From assembly GCA_950096965.1 (NCBI GenBank), contig CATNCV010000003.1:1-47846 (forward strand): 47,846 nucleotides of DNA. The letters are read 5' to 3'. The notes below the pieces were generated by a model that searched no databases, was not told the DNA's origin, and saw only the letters and a program-made list of their open reading frames with translations. The stretch comes from an uncultured Clostridiaceae bacterium. GTDB lineage: Bacteria > Bacillota > Clostridia > TANB77 > CAG-508. Below are positions 1 through 9,192 of the stretch, in pieces. The stretch's first letter is position 1. Each line of letters opens with the position of its first letter. Both the position numbers and the translations under genes were made by a program.

Positions 1-109
1 AATTTTAGGATTTATACCTAATTATATCTTATTTTTTTATACAAAATATATAATTAAATTATACAAAACTACTTTGCTGTTTATAAATTACTTATATTTC
101 TTATTTAAT

Positions 110-145
110 AAAAAGGTAATACTATATTTCTTAGTTTACCTTTTT
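110..145 (-). terminator. Terminator after the yabE-like gene
   Basis: The inverted repeat AAAAAGGTAA / TTACCTTTTT lies 20 bases beyond the stop codon of the yabE-like gene, with T-rich arms in both directions. It is most simply an intrinsic terminator. Confidence 0.7.
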
Positions 146-164
146 ATTTGAATTCTTATTATTT

Positions 165-1155
165 TTAAAACTCATATACATAACATTCTAATGTTTTTCT
201 TCCAAATTGTAGTGCCTCACTATGTGAGCCCATATATACGTCTATTTTACTATTTGATATTGCTCCACCTCTATCTTGTACCATAAACCATCCTCCATTT
301 GGCTTATTTGCGAATGCTGGTATATATATTACAGTTCCTAGTTTATATCCTTTTCCTGCTGCTATTGTATACCATGATGTTGCTTTTGCTCCTGAGGCTG
401 TTATACCATTAGTTTTTCCGGCAGCATTTTGCACATGAACAATATGCTGATGTATTAAAGTTTTTTACTATTGGTGTTATTCCTTCTACTTTTTTTGCAA
501 GTTTTGTAGATGCTGTAAGTGCTGGATTGGTTGTAGCAACCCTTTCTGTTCCTCTTGATGTCACTTGCATTGTCCTTACTTCAACTATTTTGTTTACTGG
601 TTCTTTTATAATTTTTGATGAAATTTCTGTCTTTTCTATTTCAATATCATTTTGATATCTTACTTTGTATGTTATTTCTTTTATTCCATTTATACCATTT
701 TGTACTACTTTATTTTGCTTAATTCCTTCTCCTGTTGCTTCTTTTGTAATTGTTTCAAATGGTATTTCTATTTGTTCTACTACTATTTTTTCTACTACAC
801 TTACATAACTTTCTAATATTTGCTGTGTAGTAATAGTTTCTTCTTCTTGTGCTATTTCTTGTTCTTGGTTATCTATTTTTGATATCTTTATTGTTTTATT
901 TGCTGTAACTTCTGAATTTATATCTGGAGTAACCACTTCGTCTTCTAAAACTGTTATATGATTTTGTTCTAATATATCAGCTACTTTTGTTTTTGATGTT
1001 AATACTATCATTTCATAATTATTTGAAAGTATTATTTTTATATTTGTAAGCTTAGTATTTGTAGCCATAACACCTATACCCATTATAAATATTAATATTA
1101 AGCATATGCATAATATTTTCCTTACGGAAATAGATGCTTTATCAGTTTTGTTCAT
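165..1155 (-). CDS. yabE: YabE-like cell-wall protein (DUF348, G5, 3D domains), needs a +1 shift at CGG
   Basis: This is a predicted 329-residue exported cell-wall protein. It has an N-terminal membrane anchor or signal (about residues 13-32), one DUF348-like domain, a G5 domain (about 110-195) and a C-terminal 3D domain with the motif residues of MltA-like folds (MVQDRGGAI, KIDVYMG). The start at 1155 follows AAAGGAGGTA, with a consensus promoter upstream. The order tatD then yabE matches Bacillus subtilis. In the zero frame the protein ends after CAKCC-RKN. Skipping the C at 420 (codon CGG, 420-418) continues directly as CAKCC-GKTNGITASG, the normal 3D-domain sequence. Family members act in peptidoglycan remodelling at germination or outgrowth; that role here is inferred. 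Confidence 0.85.
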
Positions 1156-1185
1156 AAAATATACCTCCTTTTATGTAACAATAAA

Positions 1186-1214
1186 ATTATAACATTTTTT
1201 TAATAGCTTGTCAA
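1186..1214 (-). promoter_or_regulatory. Consensus sigma-A promoter for the yabE-like gene
   Basis: On the minus strand TTGACA (1214-1209) and TATAAT (1191-1186) are separated by exactly 17 bases, about 30 bases before the start codon. All twelve hexamer positions match the vegetative consensus. Confidence 0.9.
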
Positions 1215-1388
1215 ATTTCCACTCATTTTTTAAACCTTACTACTGCAAGGCTTTCGAACAGATGAACATAACTTTAAGGTTCTCAAATGCTTGAAAAATA
1301 TACTTACTATATTATATTCAGCTTGTACACAAAAAATGAATAAATATTTATTTTTTTGAAATGAATTATTTTGTATTGATACTTTTAC

Positions 1389-2174
1389 CTATTGTATATT
1401 AAAAACTTTCATCGCATTTTTGTATGTGGTACTTGCAACCTCTTCTAAGCTTATTTCTTTAAAGTCTGAAATCTTTTGGGCTATATATTTAACATTAATA
1501 GAGTTATTTCTTGTTCCTCTTTTAGGCTCTGGTGCTAAATATGGGCTATCTGTCTCTATTAGTATTTTTTCTATGGGTACCATTTTTACTATTTCTTCAG
1601 CATTTTTAGAATTTTTGAATGTTATTGGCCCAGCAAATGAAATATAATACCCTAAAGTTAACCCTTCTTTTATAAGTTCTCTATTTAATGGTGAACAATG
1701 AAATACTCCTGTATTATTTACTCTATTTTCTTTTAATATTTCTATAGTATCACATGTTGCTTCTCTTGTATGTATAACTATTGGTAAATTATATTTGTTA
1801 GCTAGTTGTATTTGTTTTATAAAAATTTCTTTTTGTATTTCCTTATTTTCTTTATTCCAATAATAATCTAATCCTATTTCACCTATTGCTACTATTTTTT
1901 TGTTAATATCGTTTTTTATTATTGCCTCTAGTTCTTCTATTAGAAAATCTATTTCTTCTAAACTTTCTGGTACATCATTTGGTGAAATTCCGCTAATTGT
2001 ATATATATAATCATATTTATTGGCTATTTCTAAAGCAAGTTTTGAAGAACTTAGGTTATATCCTGCACATATGAATTTCGTTATATTATTTTCATATGTT
2101 TGTTTTATTATTTCTTCTCTATCCTCATCAAATTTTTCATCATTATAATGTGAATGTGAATCAAAAAACTCCAT
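1389..2174 (-). CDS. tatD: TatD family metal-dependent hydrolase
   Basis: This is a 261-residue TatD/YcfH metal-dependent DNase family protein, close to the usual length. The HxH metal site is in DSHSHYND (residues 5-12), the bridging Glu in AIGEIGLDYYW, further His residues in VIHTREA and GVFHCS, and the last metal Asp in ETDSPYLAPEP. The start follows a strong AAAGGAGGAG site. The only CGG within it is out of frame (AGC GGA) and needs no correction. Confidence 0.95.
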   Translation of the reverse strand: MEFFDSHSHYNDEKFDEDREEIIKQTYENNITKFICAGYNLSSSKLALEIANKYDYIYTISGISPNDVPESLEEIDFLIEELEAIIKNDINKKIVAIGEIGLDYYWNKENKEIQKEIFIKQIQLANKYNLPIVIHTREATCDTIEILKENRVNNTGVFHCSPLNRELIKEGLTLGYYISFAGPITFKNSKNAEEIVKMVPIEKILIETDSPYLAPEPKRGTRNNSINVKYIAQKISDFKEISLEEVASTTYKNAMKVFNIQ

Positions 2175-2199
2175 ATTTTCTCCTCCTTTTAGATAAATC

Positions 2200-2244
2200 G
2201 CACCGCACGCTAGGGACGGTGCTTTTCGTTCCGAAATCGGAACG
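2200..2244. repeat. Two tandem palindromes, REP-like
   Basis: GCACCG (2200-2205) pairs with CGGTGC (2217-2222), and CGTTCCG (2227-2233) pairs with CGGAACG (2238-2244). This GC-rich double hairpin stands out in an AT-rich gap between acpS and tatD. It resembles dispersed REP or MITE-type palindromes; a role as terminator or mRNA-processing signal is also possible. Confidence 0.5.
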
Positions 2245-2312
2245 GTAGGGACACTCCTTATACATTTCGCTAGTACTATTGTTTAACAATAAAACTATCA
2301 AATTTTATATTT

Positions 2313-2687
2313 CTATTTTTTATTGATTGTGCAATTTGCTATTGCATATTCTTTTATGTGTGCTAAGCTAATATCTATTTCTATATTATCTCTTATTTTA
2401 TCTTTATTTATATTAGCATATGGTCTTCCCTGTTTATTATTTAGTATTTCCATATTTTTCCATGTTATATCATATTTATTTTGTAAGTAGGGAGATATTG
2501 CTTTAAATATTGCTTCTTTTGCTGCAAACCTCGCTGCATAGTGTTCATATTTAGCCTCATTTTTTCCTTCACAGTATTCTATTTCTTTTTTTGTATATAT
2601 TTCATTTAGGAATTTTTCTCCAAATTTTTCTATTCCTTTTTTTATTCTTTCTACTTCTATTATATCTGTACCACAAGTAATGTTCAT
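2313..2687 (-). CDS. acpS: Holo-[acyl-carrier-protein] synthase
   Basis: This 124-residue protein transfers the 4'-phosphopantetheine arm of CoA to acyl carrier protein. The Mg-binding Asp is in GTDIIEVERI near the N-terminus and the second metal ligand Glu is in RFAAKEAIFKAI. Length fits the AcpS family. I chose the ATG at 2687, which follows AAGGAGGAAG, instead of an upstream ATG that adds 26 unrelated residues. Confidence 0.93.
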   Translation of the reverse strand: MNITCGTDIIEVERIKKGIEKFGEKFLNEIYTKKEIEYCEGKNEAKYEHYAARFAAKEAIFKAISPYLQNKYDITWKNMEILNNKQGRPYANINKDKIRDNIEIDISLAHIKEYAIANCTINKK

Positions 2688-2794
2688 ATTCTTCCTCCTT
2701 ATATCAAGAAAGGGCATAATTTGGCAAATTCTCTTAGTTGTTACTAGCCGATTAATCCCCCACAATTTGAAATTGATTTATCCTATAATATAAT

Positions 2795-2834
2795 AAAAGT
2801 GTGTCAAAAGTAATTGGAAAATTGACACACTTTT
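2795..2834 (-). terminator. Strong hairpin terminator after the WG-repeat gene
   Basis: A 13-base perfect stem (AAAAGTGTGTCAA / TTGACACACTTTT) lies just past the WG-repeat gene stop. U-rich ends are present in both orientations. Confidence 0.8.
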
Positions 2835-2845
2835 ATATTTTAATA

Positions 2846-4363
2846 TTATTTTGTGTAATAGTTCGCATTTATATCTTCTGCTAAGTAGTATGTTCCTATA
2901 AAGTCTACTATCAAATTGTTTTCTAAGGTATATTGTGGCTCTACTATTACTTTTCCTGTTTTATCTATTGCTCCCCATTTACCATCTTTTTTTACTGCTG
3001 CATATCCATATTTATTTTGCTCTGTTGCATCATCATATATATAGTCTACTACGACTGTTCCTTTTTCATTTATGTATCCATATTTACCATCTTTTTTACT
3101 TAAGAATATAGTATTTGAAGTTAATATTTCAGTGTTTTCTTTTTCTTCTAGTTTAAAGTTATAGTATTTATAGTTTTCGTTTACTCTCATTTTTATGAAG
3201 TTTTTGTCTGTATTTACTTCTGATAGTATACCTTCTGCTTTTAGTTTTAATTCTTTATCATATATTTCTGTTTGTGAGTTTTCTTTTTGCGCACTTATAC
3301 AATTTGCTGCTTCTATATAATTTATATATGAATAGTTAAATGGTATTTTTTCTTCTCCTGATATATTTATTACTCCATATTTACCATCTTTTTTTGCTAT
3401 GTATGTATCTGTATAAGCATATATCAAATCATCATATTTATAGTCTACTTTTATTTGCCCTGTAATATCTATTATTCCATATTTTGCGTTTTTCTTTGCT
3501 GTTATATAATTTAAATTTATCTGTTTTACGTCCTCAAATGCATTTTCTAAATATGTTTTCTCTTTGTTTACTATTTTTAGTGCTGATTTCTCTTTTACTA
3601 CATACATATTATTTCCATATACACTTTTTATTTCATCATATTTTGTATCTAATACTTTTTGTCCATTTGAACTTATTACTCCATACTTTCCTTCTGCATT
3701 CTTTACTATAAATCCGTTTTCATATTTTTCGCCAATAGCACTTACTTTTTCGTATTCGTTTGGAACTATTTCTGCCCCTATATTGTTTATTATTCCTTCT
3801 TTTCCATCTTTTATAGTAATTGCTACATTTTTTATTCCTATTAATGCTTTTATTTCATCATATTTGGTAGTTGCTAATTCTTTGCCTTCTAAGTCTATTA
3901 ATCCATATTTTCCATCTTTTTGTACTTTTAGTATATCTGTTTCATACCATAAGTTATTTTGTTTGTCATTATTATATAATACTTCTACTTTATCATAATT
4001 TGTATATAGTTCTTTTCCTTTTTCATTTAATACTTTTGTCTCAAATGTTCCTGTTTCATAGTTTGTATTTATAGTACATATAAATATTGGCTTTGAATTA
4101 TTTGGAACTATTATCATTTCTTCATAAGTAGGTTTTATTATTATATTTTGTTTTGTGTCTATTACTCCCCATTTTCCATTTTCATATATTGGGTAATATG
4201 CTGTTATAAATGTTTTTTCTTTTACATTGTCTTGCTGTTTTAATAACTCACGTATTACTATTATGAACATTGTTATTACTAGTATTGCTATTATTACTGC
4301 TATTACTTTTTTTACATTTAATTTAGCTTCTGTATCATATCTTCTTCCTTTACTTCTACTCAT
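2846..4363 (-). CDS. WG-repeat membrane-anchored protein
   Basis: This is a 505-residue protein with a basic N-terminus, one membrane segment (KVIAVIIAILVITMFIIVI) and an exterior domain built of about nine WG/YG repeats of the type KDGKYGVI-(15 to 20 residues)-KYD. Such repeats form beta-propeller-like folds in Firmicutes surface proteins; the function is unknown. The upstream ATG at 4384 lies inside the ribosome-binding site (ATGAGGAGG), so I prefer the ATG at 4363. It lies next to spoIIE but has its own promoter. Confidence 0.8.
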   Translation of the reverse strand: MSRSKGRRYDTEAKLNVKKVIAVIIAILVITMFIIVIRELLKQQDNVKEKTFITAYYPIYENGKWGVIDTKQNIIIKPTYEEMIIVPNNSKPIFICTINTNYETGTFETKVLNEKGKELYTNYDKVEVLYNNDKQNNLWYETDILKVQKDGKYGLIDLEGKELATTKYDEIKALIGIKNVAITIKDGKEGIINNIGAEIVPNEYEKVSAIGEKYENGFIVKNAEGKYGVISSNGQKVLDTKYDEIKSVYGNNMYVVKEKSALKIVNKEKTYLENAFEDVKQINLNYITAKKNAKYGIIDITGQIKVDYKYDDLIYAYTDTYIAKKDGKYGVINISGEEKIPFNYSYINYIEAANCISAQKENSQTEIYDKELKLKAEGILSEVNTDKNFIKMRVNENYKYYNFKLEEKENTEILTSNTIFLSKKDGKYGYINEKGTVVVDYIYDDATEQNKYGYAAVKKDGKWGAIDKTGKVIVEPQYTLENNLIVDFIGTYYLAEDINANYYTK

Positions 4364-4390
4364 TGTAACACTATTCCTCCTCATATTTAT

Positions 4391-4419
4391 ATTAAAACAT
4401 AATTTCTGTGATTTATCAA
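4391..4419 (-). promoter_or_regulatory. Promoter for the WG-repeat gene
   Basis: TTGATA (4419-4414) and TTTAAT (4396-4391) are spaced by 17 bases on the minus strand, shortly before the gene. This matches a vegetative promoter with one mismatch in each hexamer. Confidence 0.6.
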
Positions 4420-4470
4420 TAAAAGATTAATAAAAACTATATATTTAGTTTATAATATATGTTAGAAATA

Positions 4471-4491
4471 GGTCGCCTATGGTAAGCGACC
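4471..4491 (-). terminator. Hairpin downstream of spoIIE
   Basis: GGTCGC pairs with GCGACC across a nine-base loop, about 40 bases beyond the spoIIE stop. The T-tract is weak, so terminator function is plausible but unsure. Confidence 0.45.
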
Positions 4492-4533
4492 CTTATACCT
4501 AAAAACTATTTATCATTCATTTTTAATTATTAA

Positions 4534-7002
4534 CTATTTTACTTTCGCTACTATTACTGTCATGTCATCTTTTGGTCTTCCATAGTTATTGTCTATTGCT
4601 TCGCTTAATATAATATCAGCTATTTTTTGTGGTTCTTCTATTTCTATTTCTTCTAATAAGAATTTTAACCATAATTCCTTATTTGTGTATTCTTCTGATG
4701 ATTCTATTATTCCATCACTACACATTACTAATATATCTCCTTGATTTAGGTCTTTATCATATACTACTAAGTCTATATCATTTAGTATTCCTGTTGGTAA
4801 TGATACTGATTTTAATATTTGTACATTTCTTTTATTTTTTACAAAAGTTGGACATGCTCCATTTTTTATAAATTCTAAATTTTTAGCATATAAGTCAAAT
4901 ATTGCAATATCCAATGTTGCATACATGTCTTCTTCGTTTATACTAGAAAGTACCGAATTTATTAGTCTTAATGATGTGTCTTTATCAAAACCTGATGATA
5001 GTAATCTATTTAGCATTGCTATTGCCATATTACTACTTTTTTTAGCATTTTTTCCACTTCCCATTCCATCACTTATTGCTATTAGGTATTTGCCATCTTC
5101 TAAGCTTGTTTGAACATTACTGTCTCCTGATAATATTGAACCTGATTTTGTTATTTTTGCTATTCCTATTTCTAGTGTTTGTTTATCTTTTGAAATGAAA
5201 GTATACATACAGTTATCTGTGTTTAATCGTAGCCCACATTCTTGCCTTTTTAGCATCATTTCTTCTTCTAGTATTTTTGATATTATTTTTGTCATTTTCT
5301 TTATGTTGCAAGTTGGTTTTTCCACATTCTCACATATTTTTGTGTATAATTTAATTTCTAACCTACCTGTTTTTTCTTTATTTATTATTATTTCTTTTAC
5401 TTCTGTCCCAATTTCTTTTAACTCATTTACTATTTGATTTCTTTTTTCTTCGTATTCATCTTGTTTTGGTTTTGTTTCAATATTCCCTGCCAAGTTTTCT
5501 ATTGCTTTTGAAACTTCTTCTAGCTGATTTGATACTGCTTTTTTGTTCTCATCTAGCTTCTTTTTCCATATAAAATTTAATTTACTTACTCTGTATGAAT
5601 AATTAATTGTTTTTATCATTTTTGATAAGTCTTCTTTTATATTTTCATTTATTATGATATAGCTATTGTGTCTTGCACATATTTCTATTAAATCTTTTTC
5701 TACAAGCATTTCTTTTTCTAACAGTTCATCAAATATATCTTCTACTATGTTATCTTTTGGAGAATATATATCTTCAAATAGTATATTTTCTTCTATTTGT
5801 TCTAAGTTATTTTGAAGTTCTTTTTCAAATATTTTAAAGTTGTCTCTTTCTTGTACTTTTAGCTCTTCTTCATCTAATATAGTTGCTGCTGCTTCTTTAT
5901 AACTTTTAGCTATTTCTGAAATAGTTTGTGACATTGCTTCTAATTTGTATATTGTGTCTTTATTTTCTTCTAAGTTTCTTCCTGTTACTTCTGGTAATAG
6001 CTTAATATCATTGTTCATATTTTCTATATTTATTTTTATATTCTTTGGAACTGCTAAAAGCCCAATAGCTGCAATTAATATTTCTTGCATATTAATTACT
6101 TGCGCTGTATTTCCATTTGTAACATATGTAAGTATAATGTTTCCTGCTATAAAACCTAATATTACTCCTATTTTTCCAAATTTAACAAATATACCTGCTA
6201 CCATTCCTGAAAGTGCATATGAGGCAACCTGACTTATTTCTCCTGCTCCTATAACTCCAAGAACTGTTCCTACACAAATACCTGCTGTTCCTCCTACTAA
6301 TATTCCATTTTTCCAACCCATTATTAGTACTATTAATATACACAGTATATTTTTTAAGCTATATCCAAATATACTAAAGTTTCCTATGCAAGTTACTGAT
6401 ATTGCTAGCATTAGGCTTGTCCCCATTACTTCTTCTATCGAATACACTTTTCTTGAACCTAATTTAGCTATTGCTGGCATCGCATTTACAAATATTTTAT
6501 AGAATATAAATGTGCATATACTGTACATTATTCCTAATAATAAGTCATACACCATAAATTCCTTAAATATTAACTCTACTAGCTTTACTGTTAAACATAT
6601 AACAAATAACCTAATACCTAATTTTCTTGTTTCGTTATTTTCCGCATCATATTTGGCTGGTTTTATTATTATACTAAATAATAACATTAATGTTATTAAT
6701 ACATAGTTTAGGGTATTTCCCATACCAAATGATATTAAGTTACTTATTGCTATTATAATAAATGGTATACCTATTGGATTAGAACTACTAAGTATTGCTG
6801 CAAGTAGTGCTACTCCAAATGGGTTTAAGCTTTCACTTGCTCCAAATGATACTTGTGATATCATAAAACATATAATATATAATATTATTTTTTGCTTTGT
6901 AAAGTTTTTCTGTATTACTTCCTTTATTGTCTGCTTTCTATTTATTTCCTCTTCATAATTTATATCATTTTCTTCATAATTTTTATCTATGTTTTGAAAC
7001 AT
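4534..7002 (-). CDS. spoIIE: Stage II sporulation protein E, PP2C-type phosphatase
   Basis: This 822-residue protein is close to B. subtilis SpoIIE (827). About ten membrane segments fill roughly residues 35-330, a coiled central region follows, and a PP2C-type phosphatase domain occupies the C-terminus. Visible motifs are SDGMGSGKNAKKSS (about residue 640), the MYATLDIAIFD segment, CSDGIIESS and the final DDMTVIVAKV with its metal Asp pair. SpoIIE dephosphorylates SpoIIAA at the polar septum to activate sigma F in the forespore. Its presence shows that the host is a spore former. Start after GAGGTGG at 7002. Confidence 0.96.
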   Translation of the reverse strand: MFQNIDKNYEENDINYEEEINRKQTIKEVIQKNFTKQKIILYIICFMISQVSFGASESLNPFGVALLAAILSSSNPIGIPFIIIAISNLISFGMGNTLNYVLITLMLLFSIIIKPAKYDAENNETRKLGIRLFVICLTVKLVELIFKEFMVYDLLLGIMYSICTFIFYKIFVNAMPAIAKLGSRKVYSIEEVMGTSLMLAISVTCIGNFSIFGYSLKNILCILIVLIMGWKNGILVGGTAGICVGTVLGVIGAGEISQVASYALSGMVAGIFVKFGKIGVILGFIAGNIILTYVTNGNTAQVINMQEILIAAIGLLAVPKNIKINIENMNNDIKLLPEVTGRNLEENKDTIYKLEAMSQTISEIAKSYKEAAATILDEEELKVQERDNFKIFEKELQNNLEQIEENILFEDIYSPKDNIVEDIFDELLEKEMLVEKDLIEICARHNSYIIINENIKEDLSKMIKTINYSYRVSKLNFIWKKKLDENKKAVSNQLEEVSKAIENLAGNIETKPKQDEYEEKRNQIVNELKEIGTEVKEIIINKEKTGRLEIKLYTKICENVEKPTCNIKKMTKIISKILEEEMMLKRQECGLRLNTDNCMYTFISKDKQTLEIGIAKITKSGSILSGDSNVQTSLEDGKYLIAISDGMGSGKNAKKSSNMAIAMLNRLLSSGFDKDTSLRLINSVLSSINEEDMYATLDIAIFDLYAKNLEFIKNGACPTFVKNKRNVQILKSVSLPTGILNDIDLVVYDKDLNQGDILVMCSDGIIESSEEYTNKELWLKFLLEEIEIEEPQKIADIILSEAIDNNYGRPKDDMTVIVAKVK

Positions 7003-7315
7003 ATTTTACCACCTCATACTTTTTTTCTTATCTTTTGCTTATTTTTTCTTTCGTTATTTTAATATAATTTGTCTATATTTTTTGTCGCTTTTAAGTATGA
7101 AATAAAAAAAGTTTTTTACAACTTGTGATTTTTTTTCTTATTTATCTTTATTTTTAGTTTTTTATTACAAAAACTTTAATATATTTTATCGCAAAATGGC
7201 GGAAATTACAAGGGGAAACAAAAATAAAAACATCATATTGATGTTTTTTTGTATGATAGTAAAGTACACTATTTTAAGTTATAGAGTAGCGTGAAGTAAG
7301 TAATATATTTTATTC
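7003..7315 (-). promoter_or_regulatory. spoIIE upstream region with possible 0A-box-like sites
   Basis: No gene is visible in these 313 bases. The T-rich segment near spoIIE contains TGTCGCT (7083-7089), close to the Spo0A box TGTCGAA, and TGTC again near 7070. Spo0A control of spoIIE is known in Bacillus; here the match is weak and inferred. Confidence 0.25.
7227..7251 (-). terminator. Terminator after the pseudopilin-like gene
   Basis: AAAACATCA and TGATGTTTT form a tight three-base-loop hairpin with T-rich sequence on both sides, about 65 bases beyond the stop at 7316. Confidence 0.6.
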
Positions 7316-8353
7316 CTATTTTTCTAACCATACTTTTCTTATCGTCATTTCTGTATGTTCATTATAGTTACTATTTTGAGCTGTTAATGCAATATATGCT
7401 TCTCTTAATTTTTCGTCTATATTACTTAAGTCTAGCTCCATCTTAGTTGCATTTTCCGTTATTGAGCTATTAGCCCATGTTCCATTTGTATATTTTTCTG
7501 AATTTGTAGTTATTATTAACCTATTTACTAACTTATTTGTTCCTTTACTAGGAGTTATGAATTCTCCCTCTGCAACTAATTTTGAATATTTTGAAATATT
7601 AATTGGTTTTGATGTTACCCATGAAGGATAATAATTGCTTGAAATATGTGGGTTAGTACTTGTATTCTTAACATACATATATTCATTTGTTTTAGAGTAT
7701 TGTCCATAACCTGTACCATAACCTGAAACACTTATTCCTTTCCATCCCCCTGTAATATTCTTATATTCATTTCCACTATTATATATTTCTAATTTATTCG
7801 AAGTTTGCTTATTCACATTATTTGATATTTTTATTTTTCCTTTTTTGTCCATAGCAATTACCTTTATGTCATAATTACTATCAAGTTCTAAGTTTTTGTA
7901 TATGTAACCTTTTTCTTTTGTATATTCTACTACTTCTCCATTTAATAAATATGCATATCCTACAATTGAATTTGAGTTAATAACTTCGATTTCTGGAAGT
8001 TCAATTTCTATGTAATCACCATTGCATTCTTTAATTATTGGTGTAAAGCTTTTAATATCATTTGAATTTGATTCGGAGTAACTAAAACTACCACCTTCTG
8101 TCCCAAAGTATTTATCTAATTCATTTAAGCTCGATAATTCCTGTTGTTGCATTGTTTTCCATTTTTCACTTGCTTCTTTTGCTTTTTTAATTATTCCGTT
8201 GTTTCCTAATGTGAAATATATTACTATGCTTGCTAAAATTATTAGTATTACTATTGTGATAACCATGGTTATTAGAGTTATTCCTGTGTTAGTTATAGAC
8301 CTTTCAGTTATATTTTTATTCATTTTATTTGAACATTCTTTTTTATCTTCCAT
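7316..8353 (-). CDS. Pseudopilin-like secreted protein
   Basis: This 345-residue protein has a class III (type IV pilin) signal: a polar leader, a Gly in NTGITLITMV as likely processing point, then a long hydrophobic helix and charged coil (IIKKAKEASEKW). The usual Glu at mature position 5 is absent. A fibronectin-III-like stretch follows (about 115-190), then a beta-rich C-terminal domain (about 195-345). Clostridia carry many such stand-alone proteins; this one lies next to surface-protein genes, so display or adhesion is a guess. Start after GAGGTGG. Confidence 0.7.
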   Translation of the reverse strand: MEDKKECSNKMNKNITERSITNTGITLITMVITIVILIILASIVIYFTLGNNGIIKKAKEASEKWKTMQQQELSSLNELDKYFGTEGGSFSYSESNSNDIKSFTPIIKECNGDYIEIELPEIEVINSNSIVGYAYLLNGEVVEYTKEKGYIYKNLELDSNYDIKVIAMDKKGKIKISNNVNKQTSNKLEIYNSGNEYKNITGGWKGISVSGYGTGYGQYSKTNEYMYVKNTSTNPHISSNYYPSWVTSKPINISKYSKLVAEGEFITPSKGTNKLVNRLIITTNSEKYTNGTWANSSITENATKMELDLSNIDEKLREAYIALTAQNSNYNEHTEMTIRKVWLEK

Positions 8354-8386
8354 TTATTTTCCACCTCATATAACTTTATATATCAC

Positions 8387-8415
8387 ATTATATATTTTAT
8401 AATTTTAAAGCACAA
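8387..8415 (-). promoter_or_regulatory. Possible promoter for the pseudopilin-like gene
   Basis: TTGTGC (8415-8410) and TATAAT (8392-8387) are 17 bases apart on the minus strand. The -10 is perfect and the -35 is poor. Confidence 0.5.
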
Positions 8416-8416
8416 T

Positions 8417-8445
8417 AAAAGTGACTTTTTTTGCTAGTCACTTTT
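8417..8445 (-). terminator. Terminator after the GLUG remnant
   Basis: A ten-base perfect stem AAAAGTGACT / AGTCACTTTT lies 14 bases beyond the stop of the GLUG-repeat fragment. Confidence 0.7.
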
Positions 8446-8458
8446 ATACATAACTTTT

Positions 8459-9060
8459 TTATTTTATTTGCCATTTTAATATTGGATATCCATTATTATA
8501 TTTCCATGTTCCATCTTCTTTCTTTATATCACTGGTATAAGCGTCTCCTAATACTGTAGCTGTTATTGACTGAGTTTTAGTATAGGAATTATTAATTTTT
8601 CTATATGAATTACTATTATTACCTCCTACTATTTCTCCTACATTTTGTGTTCCTTTAATTGTTCCTATATTATAGCAATTAGTAATGGTTACCATTGAGT
8701 TTGCACCATTTGCAAATCCTACAATTCCTCCTATTCCATTATATCCCTCTACAGAACCTATATTGTAACAGTTATTAAGTTCTATATTTCCAGAGTTGAG
8801 TCCGATAATCCCTCCTATACATGCTACATTTGAGTTATTTCCATAAGCTTTAATATTACCTAAATTATAACTTTCACTTATAGAAGAATATGATGTTCCT
8901 GCAATTCCTCCTACATGACCTCCATTTTTCCCTATTACTGTTGCACTATTTGATACTTTTTGTATTGTAGTTTCTTTCGCACATCCAACTATTCCACCTA
9001 CATAGCAAGCATATTGGTCAGGAGTAGTTGCTTCTATCTTTGCATTTGAAATCGATTTTT
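8459..9060 (-). pseudogene. GLUG-repeat surface protein, 5'-truncated
   Basis: An open frame without a start runs from 9060 to 8459 with about four GLUG-type repeats (YVGGIVG, HVGGIAG, ACIGGIIGLNSG, IGGIVGFANG) and ends with NGYPILKWQ, a typical GLUG-protein tail. Upstream of 9060 the sequence changes abruptly and an in-frame TAG precedes the first recognisable residue, so the gene is a 3' remnant. The unrelated segment upstream (9062-9140) carries no gene that I recognise. No CGG explains the break. Confidence 0.7.
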
Positions 9061-9154
9061 GCTACTCAACAAGAAAGAGGCTTTACCTTTTAAGCAAGCT
9101 AATAGCCGCCCCTATAACTTTAACTTAAAATAGATTACTTTCCTAATATATAAA

Positions 9155-9189
9155 AAAGAAGCATTAGTAAATGCCTCTAATGCTTCTTT
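9155..9189 (-). terminator. Terminator of the giant surface protein gene
   Basis: A perfect 13-base stem (AAAGAAGCATTAG / CTAATGCTTCTTT) immediately follows the stop at 9193. Confidence 0.85.
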
Positions 9190-9192
9190 ATA

